A stretch of 64,000 bases of DNA from Comamonadaceae bacterium OS-1 (GTDB taxonomy: Bacteria > Pseudomonadota > Gammaproteobacteria > Burkholderiales > Burkholderiaceae_C), in the NCBI GenBank assembly GCA_027923965.1, contig AP026969.1, positions 4,526,001-4,590,000 of the forward strand. The letters run 5' to 3'. This document shows positions 16,483-23,527 of this stretch, one piece after another. Within the stretch, counting starts at the first letter, position 1. Each line of letters opens with the position of its first letter. The notes under the pieces were generated by a model. That model saw only the letters and a program-made list of their open reading frames with translations. It did not search any database and was not told the DNA's origin. Both the position numbers and the translations under genes were made by a program.

Positions 16483-17874
16483 TCACCGCGCCCACAGCCG
16501 CGCAAAGCTGGCCATCGATGCCAGACCCGCGAACATGGCCCCCAGCCCCAGCGCCCAGGTAGGGCCGTGCAGGCTGCCCGCCACGCCGAAGCACAGGGCG
16601 ACCAGGGCTGCGCCGGTGGTCTGGCCGATCAGGCGGGCCATGCCGATCACGCCGCTGGCACCGCCGCTGCGCTCGGGCGGGGCGCTGGACATCAGCGCCT
16701 TCAGGTTCGGTGACTGGAAGAAACCAAAGCCCGCACCACACAGGGCCATGCGCAGCACGATGTCCAGTGTCTGCGGCTCGGCGGGCAGCAGCGCCAGCGA
16801 CACCATGCCCAGACTCAAGAACGCCAGGCCCACACCACCCAGCAGGCCGGGCGGATGGCGGTCGGACATGCGTCCGGCGATGGGCGCAGCGAGCGCCACC
16901 ACCAGCGCCCACGACACCATCAAAAAGCCGGTGCTGATGGGGTCGCGGTGCAGTACCGATTCAAAGTAAAACGGCAGCGACACAAAGGCCAGGCCCTGCG
17001 CTGCAAAGGCCGCCATGGCCGTCACGGTGGACAACGCAAACATCGGCCGGCCCAGCAGGTCCAGCGGCAGCATCGGGGCCGGGTGTCCGGCCTGGCGGCG
17101 TAACAGCAGCGCGCCCGCTACCAGGGTGACGGCCAGTGGCGCGACCACCAGCGGCCAGGCCTCGCGCTGCGCTGCCGAGCCCAGTGCCAGAATCAGCGCG
17201 GCAAAGGTGATGGCCGTCAGCACGGCGGCCACCCGGTCAAAGCCGTGGCCCCGCGGGGCACTGCGCGGCAGCGTGGGCACGGCAAAGGCCAACGCCACCA
17301 GGCCCAGCGGCACATTGATGGCAAACAGCCAGGGCCACGATGCCACCGACAGCACCAGCGAGGCCACCGCCGGGCCGATGGTGAAGCCCACGCCCACCAC
17401 CAGCGCGTTCAGCCCCACGCCCCGGCCCAGGCGCTCGGGCGGGTAGAGCTGGCGGATCAGCGCGATATTGACACTCATCAGCGCGCCCGCGCCTATGCCT
17501 TGCAGCGCACGGGCCACTGCCAGCTGGGGCAGGCTGCTGGCAAACGTGCACAGCAGCGATGCCACGGTAAAGCCCGTCAGCCCGCCAATGAAGATGCGCC
17601 GCGGCCCCACCAGGTCGCCCAGCGCGGCAAACGGCAGCATGCTGGCCACCACGGCGAGCTGGTAGGCGTTGATGACCCAGATCGAGGTGGCCGCGGGTGC
17701 CTGCAGGTCGGTGGCGATGGCGGGCAGGGCGGTGTTGGCAATGGCGGTGTCCAGCGCGCCCAGCGACACCCCCAGCATGATGGCCGCCAGGGCCAGCCAT
17801 TCGCGGGTGTGGAAGCCGGTGTCGGGGTGGGTGGCAGGAGGGGGAAGGGATGCGGCAGAAGTCGTGTCGGGCAT
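16483..17874 (-). CDS. Major facilitator superfamily drug exporter, DHA2-like
   Basis: The 463-residue protein has about 14 hydrophobic helices. Motif D1/C-type signatures include LDTAIANTALPAI at the first helix, WVINAYQLAV in the second, and LGDLVGPRRIFIGG as the helix 2-3 loop motif A. These place it with the DHA2 proton-driven multidrug exporters (EmrB/QacA type). Start at 17874 (MPDTTSAAS) was chosen because the upstream extension is not membrane-like and lacks a better ribosome site. No regulator or membrane-fusion partner is adjacent, so substrate is unknown. Confidence 0.88.
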   Translation of the reverse strand: MPDTTSAASLPPPATHPDTGFHTREWLALAAIMLGVSLGALDTAIANTALPAIATDLQAPAATSIWVINAYQLAVVASMLPFAALGDLVGPRRIFIGGLTGFTVASLLCTFASSLPQLAVARALQGIGAGALMSVNIALIRQLYPPERLGRGVGLNALVVGVGFTIGPAVASLVLSVASWPWLFAINVPLGLVALAFAVPTLPRSAPRGHGFDRVAAVLTAITFAALILALGSAAQREAWPLVVAPLAVTLVAGALLLRRQAGHPAPMLPLDLLGRPMFALSTVTAMAAFAAQGLAFVSLPFYFESVLHRDPISTGFLMVSWALVVALAAPIAGRMSDRHPPGLLGGVGLAFLSLGMVSLALLPAEPQTLDIVLRMALCGAGFGFFQSPNLKALMSSAPPERSGGASGVIGMARLIGQTTGAALVALCFGVAGSLHGPTWALGLGAMFAGLASMASFARLWAR

Positions 17875-17955
17875 GCGAAAAATGTAGCCGCTCTGGCGGG
17901 TGGACGCTGCGGCGGGGTTAATCCAGCCAGCGCGCATATCCCTATGCAATATCGA

Positions 17956-18005
17956 CCGCTGGCGCTACCGGGATAAGCATGAAGCGCTCTTAAAAATAGA
18001 GCATT
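17956..18005. repeat. Interspersed intergenic repeat, copy 4
   Basis: The copy reads GGCGCTACCGGGATAAGCATG then a GCGCTCTTAAAAATAGAGC arm. It separates the divergent exporter and exonuclease genes, so it may lie within either promoter region. Confidence 0.65.
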
Positions 18006-18043
18006 TGATGGAGCCTGGCCATTGTCTTTAGAATCGCGCTCCC

Positions 18044-18133
18044 ATGATGACCCGCACCGCGCTCCACAACCGCCTTCGGCAGCAGCTACACGGCTTGTCT
18101 GCAGTAGCGCTGATGCGGGCGGTGTTGCCATGA
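18044..18133 (+). CDS. Possible 29-residue leader ORF before the exonuclease
   Basis: An ATGATG start at 18044 opens a short frame encoding a basic peptide beginning MMTRTALHNRLRQQL. Its TGA stop overlaps the ATG of the exonuclease by 4 bases, as in coupled genes. It may be a leader peptide that sets translation of the exonuclease, or chance. No ribosome site is obvious. Confidence 0.25.
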   Translation: MMTRTALHNRLRQQLHGLSAVALMRAVLP

Positions 18134-18738
18134 CCCGTTTGGCCGTGATCGACTTCGAAACCACCGGCATCTCGCCCGGCCAGGGCGACCGCGCCACCGA
18201 GGTGGCCATCGTCATCGTGAACAAGGGCCAGGTGGTGGACCGCTTCCAGAGCCTGATGAACGCCGGGGTGCGCATCCCCAGCTTCATCACCCAGCTCACC
18301 GGCATCACCAACGCCATGGTGGCCAGCGCGCCCAGTGCGGCCCAGGCCATGGCCGATGCCAGCCGCTTTGTGGGCAAGCTGCCGCTGGTGGCGCACAACG
18401 CCGCGTTCGACCGCAAGTTCTGGCAGGCCGAGCTGGCCCGCATCGATGACCCGGCGGACCAGCCCTTTGTGTGCACCCTGCTGCTGTCGCGCCGCCTGTA
18501 CCCCCAGGCTCCCAACCACAAACTCGGCACGCTGGTGGACTACCACCGCCTGCCCCGTACCGGCCAGGCCCACCGCGCGCTGGCCGATGCCGAAATGGCC
18601 GCCCACCTGCTGGGCCAGATCCAGCACGACCTGCGCCAGCGCTGGGGCGTGGCCGCGCCGCACAGCCAAATGTTGATGGCTGTGCAGCGCTGTGCCAAGG
18701 CGGCAGTGGGCAAGCTGCTGGCCCAGCACAAAACTTAA
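18130..18738 (+). CDS. DnaQ-like 3'-5' exonuclease (DEDDh family)
   Basis: The 202-residue protein has the three exonuclease motifs: DFETTG near the N-terminus (Asp and Glu metal ligands), LVAHNAAFDRKFW in the middle, and HRALADAEM (His general base and Asp ligand) toward the C-terminus. This is the DEDDh fold of the DNA polymerase III epsilon subunit, but the protein is short and lacks the polymerase-binding tail of DnaQ, so it is a stand-alone nuclease of unknown substrate. I chose ATG 18130 because the catalytic motif begins eight residues later; the longer frame from 18022 has low-complexity sequence with no family match. Confidence 0.9.
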   Translation: MTRLAVIDFETTGISPGQGDRATEVAIVIVNKGQVVDRFQSLMNAGVRIPSFITQLTGITNAMVASAPSAAQAMADASRFVGKLPLVAHNAAFDRKFWQAELARIDDPADQPFVCTLLLSRRLYPQAPNHKLGTLVDYHRLPRTGQAHRALADAEMAAHLLGQIQHDLRQRWGVAAPHSQMLMAVQRCAKAAVGKLLAQHKT

Positions 18739-18749
18739 GTCTCCAATCG

Positions 18750-18800
18750 GCCTCTTGTGCTGATCCAGAGCGGCTAAGCAGTTATAAATTTTGTAGCAGA
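18750..18800. repeat. Interspersed intergenic repeat, copy 5
   Basis: The core is degenerate (TTGTGCTGATCCAGAGCG) and is followed by an AT arm. It lies between the exonuclease stop and the eutB leader. Confidence 0.45.
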
Positions 18801-18889
18801 AGACATCTGGCCGATTGGCATCAAAGTTGCACGACTTCCAAGGTGCACGGCCCGCGTGCACCAAAGCCGTTCCACCTGCCGAGGTCCGC

Positions 18890-20281
18890 ATGCCCCAGTT
18901 TGTCCACACGGTCGGTGCCCACACCTACCGCTTCCGCGATCTCCGTGACCTGCTCGCCAAGGCCACGCCCCTGCGCTCGGGCGACGTGCTCGCGGGCGTG
19001 GCGGCGGGCAATGCGCAAGAGCGGGTGGCGGCGCAGATGGCCCTGGCCGATCTGCCGCTGGCCACCTTCTTGAACCTGCAGGTGGTGCCCTACGAGAGCG
19101 ATGAAGTCACCCGCCTGATCATCGACAGCCATGATGCCGCCGCCTTCGCCCCCATCCGCCACCTCACCGTGGGCGACTTCCGCAACTGGCTGCTGAGCGA
19201 CGCGGTGGACAGCGCCACGCTGGCCGTGGTGGCCCCCGGCATCACCCCCGAAATGGCGGCCGCGGTGAGCAAGATCATGCGCAACCAGGATTTGATTCTG
19301 GTGGCCAAGAAGTGCCGCGTCATCACCGCGTTTCGCAACACCATCGGGCTGGAGCAGCGCCTGTCCACCCGGCTGCAGCCCAACCACCCCACCGACGACA
19401 CCAGCGGCATTGCCGCCAGCGTGCTCGACGGCCTGCTCTACGGCAGCGGCGACGCGGTGATCGGCATCAACCCCGCCACTGACAACGTGCCCCAGGTGGT
19501 GAAGATCGTAACCATGCTGGACGCCATCATCCAGCGCTACGAGATTCCCACGCAAAGCTGCGTGCTGACCCACGTGACCAACACCTTGCAGGCCATAGAG
19601 CGCGGCGCGCCGGTGGACCTGGTGTTCCAGTCCATCGCGGGCACCGAGGCGGCCAACCGCAGCTTTGGCATCAACCTGGCGTTGCTGGCCGAAGCCCGCA
19701 GCGCCGCCCTGTCGCTGCACCGTGGCACGGTGGGCGACAACGTGATGTACTTTGAAACCGGCCAGGGCAGCGCCCTGTCGGCCAACGCCCACCATGGCAT
19801 GGACCAGCAGACCTGCGAGGCCCGTGCCTATGCCGTGGCGCGCGCGTTCCAGCCGCTGCTGGTGAACACCGTGGTCGGCTTCATCGGCCCCGAGTACCTG
19901 TTTGACGGCAAGCAAATCATCCGCGCCGGGCTGGAAGACCACTTCTGCGCCAAGCTGCTGGGCCTGCCCATGGGCTGCGACGTTTGCTACACCAACCACG
20001 CCGAAGCCGACCAGAACGACATGGACGTGCTGCTCACCCTGCTGGGTGCGGCGGGCTGCAACTTTGTGATGGGCATCCCCGGCTCGGACGACATCATGCT
20101 GAACTACCAGACCACCTCGTTCCACGACGCGCTGTACGTGCGCCGCCTGCTGGGCCTGCGCCCCGCGCCCGAGTTCGAAGCCTGGCTGCACCGCATGCAA
20201 ATTTTTGAAGGTGACGGTGTGGCCCAGCTCGGCGCGGCCCTGCCCGAACCATTTGCCCAAGCCTTGTTGGCAATGGGCTAA
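18890..20281 (+). CDS. eutB: Ethanolamine ammonia-lyase large subunit
   Basis: The 463-residue protein forms, with EutC, the adenosylcobalamin-dependent enzyme that splits ethanolamine into acetaldehyde and ammonia. Length and sequence match EutB throughout, including [37 protein letters not shown] and [19 protein letters not shown]. Start at ATG 18890 is preceded by GAGG at 18881-18884 and matches the family N-terminus; an upstream in-frame start at 18815 is not conserved-looking. eutC follows after ten bases. No EutA reactivase, permease, aldehyde dehydrogenase or microcompartment shell gene is adjacent, so this is the short, shell-less form of ethanolamine use. Confidence 0.97.
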   Translation: MPQFVHTVGAHTYRFRDLRDLLAKATPLRSGDVLAGVAAGNAQERVAAQMALADLPLATFLNLQVVPYESDEVTRLIIDSHDAAAFAPIRHLTVGDFRNWLLSDAVDSATLAVVAPGITPEMAAAVSKIMRNQDLILVAKKCRVITAFRNTIGLEQRLSTRLQPNHPTDDTSGIAASVLDGLLYGSGDAVIGINPATDNVPQVVKIVTMLDAIIQRYEIPTQSCVLTHVTNTLQAIERGAPVDLVFQSIAGTEAANRSFGINLALLAEARSAALSLHRGTVGDNVMYFETGQGSALSANAHHGMDQQTCEARAYAVARAFQPLLVNTVVGFIGPEYLFDGKQIIRAGLEDHFCAKLLGLPMGCDVCYTNHAEADQNDMDVLLTLLGAAGCNFVMGIPGSDDIMLNYQTTSFHDALYVRRLLGLRPAPEFEAWLHRMQIFEGDGVAQLGAALPEPFAQALLAMG

Positions 20282-20291
20282 GGAGCTCCCC

Positions 20292-21089
20292 ATGAACGTG
20301 ATTTCCAACCCCTGGCAGGCCCTGCGCCAGCTGACTGCCGCCCGCATCGCGCTGGGCCGCAGCGGCATCAGCCTGCCCACCGCCCCGCAGCTGGACTTCC
20401 AGCTCGACCACGCCCGGGCCCGCGATGCCGTGCACCTGCCCCTGGACACCGCCAGCCTGGTGCAGGCCCTGGGTGCCGTCTTGCCCGGCCACCCCGATGC
20501 CCTGCCACTGGCCAGCGCCGCCCCCGACCGCAGCACCTACCTGCAGCGCCCCGACCTGGGCCGCCGCCTGAACACCGCCTCGCACGACAAGCTGGCCGGG
20601 CTGTACCAGCCCGTATGCCCTTACGACCTGGCCCTGGTGGTGGTGGACGGCCTGTCGGCCCTGGCCATTGCCCAGAACGCCGCCCCCTTCATCCACGCCC
20701 TGCTGCAACGCCTGGAGACCGAAGACTGGTCCATCGCCCCCACCACCATCGTCAGCCAGGGCCGCGTGGCGGTGGGCGACGAGGTGGGGCAGCTGCTGGG
20801 GGCCAAAGCCGTGGTGGTGCTGGTGGGCGAACGCCCGGGCCTGAGCGCGCCCGACAGCATGGGCCTGTACCTCACCTGGGCCCCGCAAGTGGGCCTGACC
20901 GATGCCGACCGCAACTGCATCTCCAACGTGCGCCCCGAAGGCCTGTCGTACTTCGATGCCGCCTACAAGCTGCACATGCTGCTGCGCGAATCCCGCAAGC
21001 GGCAGTTGTCAGGGGTGGATTTGAAGGATGAGACGGTGGAGGTGCTGGACGAGGGTGCGGCGGTGGGGAGGCGGTTTTTGCTGGCGTGA
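20292..21089 (+). CDS. eutC: Ethanolamine ammonia-lyase small subunit
   Basis: The 265-residue subunit contributes part of the cobalamin-binding site of ethanolamine ammonia-lyase. Family segments include [17 protein letters not shown] near the N-terminus, [14 protein letters not shown] in the middle and [17 protein letters not shown] followed by [19 protein letters not shown] just upstream of ATG 20292 is a good ribosome site. It is surely co-transcribed with eutB and ends the operon, with no terminator recognised after it. Confidence 0.96.
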   Translation: MNVISNPWQALRQLTAARIALGRSGISLPTAPQLDFQLDHARARDAVHLPLDTASLVQALGAVLPGHPDALPLASAAPDRSTYLQRPDLGRRLNTASHDKLAGLYQPVCPYDLALVVVDGLSALAIAQNAAPFIHALLQRLETEDWSIAPTTIVSQGRVAVGDEVGQLLGAKAVVVLVGERPGLSAPDSMGLYLTWAPQVGLTDADRNCISNVRPEGLSYFDAAYKLHMLLRESRKRQLSGVDLKDETVEVLDEGAAVGRRFLLA

Positions 21090-21209
21090 GCGTGGACGGG
21101 GGCCGCCCCAAACTTCTGCGCCGGGACCCGCGTTCGTGGGTGAGAATGCCAGCTTGCCCCGCAGAGCCTGCGGCCTGCACCACGCCCAGCGGCTCCCACA
21201 TCCTCCTGT

Positions 21210-21536
21210 ATGAACACTGAGATCCCCAAGCACCTCGCCACCGCATTGAACTGGGGTGTCAACCCGGTCTGCCTGGAGATCGCACTGGGTACGCCGCCCA
21301 TTGCATGCATACGCTCCTCGAACAGCGCCTCGCTGATGACTTTGGAGGTGGAGGAGGTGACGGCCATCATTGCGTGGCTGCGCAGCTCGGCGGTCTTTCC
21401 AAGCGATGCATGCACCAAACCCGCCACCCTGGAGCTGGCCGGGGAAAAGTACTTTGCCAATTTCTGCCCCCAACTCGACGGCGTGATCGTGACGGTTCAC
21501 CGGCAGTGGGAACTTGCCCCACTAAGCCACAGGTGA
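21210..21536 (+). CDS. Small hypothetical protein
   Basis: I do not recognise this 108-residue product. Third codon positions are G/C-rich as in neighbouring genes, which favours real coding. There is no signal peptide, membrane helix or Cys/His motif, and no good ribosome site before ATG 21210. It stands alone between eutC and a glutathione transferase gene. The 120 bases before it hold no recognisable element. It could be a genuine orphan or a spurious frame. Confidence 0.45.
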   Translation: MNTEIPKHLATALNWGVNPVCLEIALGTPPIACIRSSNSASLMTLEVEEVTAIIAWLRSSAVFPSDACTKPATLELAGEKYFANFCPQLDGVIVTVHRQWELAPLSHR

Positions 21537-21581
21537 TTGCCTTCGGTGGCATCCTGTCCACCTCTTCCAAAGGATCATCCG

Positions 21582-22217
21582 ATGTCCATCATGACGCTCT
21601 GGGGTTTTGACGGCTCCACCTATGTGCGCACCGTCAAAATGGTACTGGCCGAAAAAGGCTTTACCGACTACACGCAGGTTCCGCTCAACGTGCTGGCGGG
21701 CGAACCCAAATCGGCCGAGCACCTGGCCCGCCACCCGTTTGGCAAAGTGCCGGTGCTCGACGTCAACGGCCTGCGCCTGCTGGAAACCGCGGCCATCGCC
21801 CGCTACCTGAACGACGTGCTGCCCGGCAAGTCGCTGGTGCCTGCCACGCCCGCCGACCGCGCCCGCATGGACATGGTGGTCGGCCTGATCGACTCCTACG
21901 GCTACGGCGCACTGCTGGGCGGCGTGGCGGCCTACCACCTGTTTCCCGATTTTGTGGGCGGCAAGAACGCGGCGGCGCTGCAAGCCGGTATCGACAATGG
22001 CCGCAAGGTGATTGCATTCGCCATGCAAACCAAGGGCAGCTCGCCCTTCATCGCCGGTGAGCTGAGCCTGGCCGACCTGTACCTGGCCCCCATCGTGTTC
22101 TACGTGTCGCTCACGCCCGACGCGGCCACGGTCTGCAACATCCCCGGCTTCGCCGACTGGTGGACCCAGGTGCAGGCCCTGAAAAGCTACCAGGACACGG
22201 TGCCCAACCTGGGCTGA
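21582..22217 (+). CDS. Glutathione S-transferase family protein
   Basis: The 211-residue protein has an N-terminal thioredoxin-like domain (LWGFDGSTYVRTVKMVLAEK, then FGKVPVLDVNGLRLLETAAI with the cis-Pro and glutathione-contact Glu/Thr-type segment). A helical C-terminal domain contains FIAGELSLADLYLAPI. It probably conjugates or reduces small electrophiles with glutathione. AAAGGA at about 21569-21574 precedes ATG 21582. The next gene, 75 bases on, is a RidA protein; both are general detoxification proteins, but a common operon is not certain. Confidence 0.88.
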   Translation: MSIMTLWGFDGSTYVRTVKMVLAEKGFTDYTQVPLNVLAGEPKSAEHLARHPFGKVPVLDVNGLRLLETAAIARYLNDVLPGKSLVPATPADRARMDMVVGLIDSYGYGALLGGVAAYHLFPDFVGGKNAAALQAGIDNGRKVIAFAMQTKGSSPFIAGELSLADLYLAPIVFYVSLTPDAATVCNIPGFADWWTQVQALKSYQDTVPNLG

Positions 22218-22292
22218 ATCTGGGCTGAACCAGGCCCACCGGGGCCGCATTACCATCGAGTCTGTCTTTTCACCCAACCGAAAGCAGCTCCC

Positions 22293-22646
22293 ATGACCAT
22301 CCAGCGCATAAACCCCGGTAACCGCCTGTGCGATGCCACCATCCACAACGGCGTGGCCTACCTGGCCGGGCAAATCCCCGACGATGCCAGCCTGCCCATC
22401 GCCGCCCAAACGCAAAGCGTGCTGGACCAGATCGACAGCGTGCTGGCCCTGGCCGGTAGCGACAAGTCGCGCATCCTGAGCGCCACCATCTACCTCTCCA
22501 GCATGGGCGACTTCGCCGCCATGAACGCGGTGTGGGACGCCTGGATGGGCACCACCGGCATCGGCCCCGCCCGCGCCACGGTAGAAGCGCGGCTGGCCAA
22601 GCCGGAGATCAAAGTGGAGATCATGGTGATCGCGGCCATCGCCTGA
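22293..22646 (+). CDS. RidA/YjgF family protein
   Basis: The 117-residue protein matches the RidA family, whose members hydrolyse reactive enamine/imine intermediates made by PLP enzymes. It shows VAYLAGQIPDDA near the N-terminus, ILSATIYLSSMGDFAAMN in the middle and GPARATVEARLA, which carries the conserved active-site Arg. Its C-terminus KVEIMVIAAIA is typical. It probably acts as a cytoplasmic trimer. It ends just before a hairpin shared with the convergent glutathione transferase gene. Confidence 0.92.
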   Translation: MTIQRINPGNRLCDATIHNGVAYLAGQIPDDASLPIAAQTQSVLDQIDSVLALAGSDKSRILSATIYLSSMGDFAAMNAVWDAWMGTTGIGPARATVEARLAKPEIKVEIMVIAAIA

Positions 22647-22650
22647 TTCT

Positions 22651-22710
22651 TAAAGCAAAAAGAGCCGTTTACGCTTATTCCATCGGCGTAAAAAGCTCTT
22701 TTTTCAATAG
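22651..22710. repeat. Interspersed intergenic repeat, copy 6, acting as likely two-way terminator
   Basis: AAAAAGAGC (22657-22665) pairs with GCTCTTTTT (22695-22703), with the repeat core CGTTTACGCTTATTCCATCGG in the loop. A T run follows on the plus strand, and by symmetry one follows on the minus strand. It lies between the convergent RidA and GST genes, so it probably terminates both. Confidence 0.7.
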
Positions 22711-22741
22711 CAACGGAAAAACCCCAAGCGGGGACCGGCAT

Positions 22742-23353
22742 TTACGCGGGAATCAAACCTTCGGCCTGCAGGGTCTGGCGCACCGCGGGTCGGGCGGCCA
22801 CACGGGCGCGGAATGCCTGCAGGTGGGACAGGTCCGACAAGTCCAGTTTCACCATGGGGGCCCAGCCGCTGACGGCGAACAGGTAGGCATCGGCCACGGT
22901 GAAGTCGCTACCGGTCAGGTAATCGCGCCCGGCCAGCTTGCTGTCGACCCAGACGAATTTCTTGCGCAGCATCTGGGCATGCGTTGCCTTGGCGTCGGCG
23001 GCAAAAGCCGGGTTGAACAGGGGCGAAAAGCCCTTGTGCAGCTCGGCGGTGACGTAGTTCTGCCACTCCATGACGCGGTAGCGCGCCATGCTGCCCGCAG
23101 CAGGCAGCAACGCGGTGTTGCCTGCCTGGTCGGCGACGTACTGGCAAATGACGGGGCCTTCGCTGAGCACCGCGCCGTCGTCGAGTTGCAGCAGGGGCAC
23201 CTGGCCTTTGGGGGTGACGGCGTAGTAGTCGCCTCCGGCGGCGGTCACATGCTTGCCCAGGTCGACTTGCTCTACGGTGAACGCGGCACCCGCCTCACGC
23301 AACACGATGTGGGGGGCCAATGAGCAAGCGCCAGGGGAGTAAAACAGTTTCAT
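22742..23353 (-). CDS. gstA: Glutathione S-transferase, GstA (beta-class) type
   Basis: The 203-residue protein resembles bacterial beta-class GstA. The N-terminus MKLFYSPGACSLAPHIVLRE carries the Cys10 characteristic of the class, which forms mixed disulfides with glutathione. KGQVPLLQLDDGAVLSEG follows as the glutathione-binding segment, and the C-terminal domain has YLTGSDFTVADAYLF. It is likely a cytoplasmic or periplasmic detoxification enzyme. ATG 23353 matches the family N-terminus; the upstream extension does not. It is a single gene, convergent with the RidA gene. Confidence 0.93.
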   Translation of the reverse strand: MKLFYSPGACSLAPHIVLREAGAAFTVEQVDLGKHVTAAGGDYYAVTPKGQVPLLQLDDGAVLSEGPVICQYVADQAGNTALLPAAGSMARYRVMEWQNYVTAELHKGFSPLFNPAFAADAKATHAQMLRKKFVWVDSKLAGRDYLTGSDFTVADAYLFAVSGWAPMVKLDLSDLSHLQAFRARVAARPAVRQTLQAEGLIPA

Positions 23354-23460
23354 AGGGTTCCGGTAGGTGGTGGACGGACGCATATCTTATGCAGGCCCGG
23401 CACACTGCGAAACAGGCTATCCCCCCAAATCGTTACACAAGGTAAACCCTCTGGGCCTTT

Positions 23461-23522
23461 ATGAAAAATACGGCTGCCGTGCTGATGGGACCAGCACGAG
23501 CAGCTCTATTTTCAGTAGCAAA
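23461..23522. repeat. Interspersed intergenic repeat, copy 7
   Basis: GTGCTG and CAGCAC pair around ATGGGAC, followed by the AGCTCTATTTTCAGTAGC arm. It lies immediately after the topoisomerase stop (minus strand), where it may act as terminator. Confidence 0.6.
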
Positions 23523-23527
23523 CTGGC

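Noticed and set aside
18739..18889. Cobalamin riboswitch before eutB
   Set aside because: The 150-base leader lacks a recognisable B12-box and contains a degenerate repeat copy instead.
18821..20536. Minus-strand frame of 571 codons opposite eutB
   Set aside because: Shadow of EutB, which matches its family throughout; no ribosome site or domain on the minus strand.
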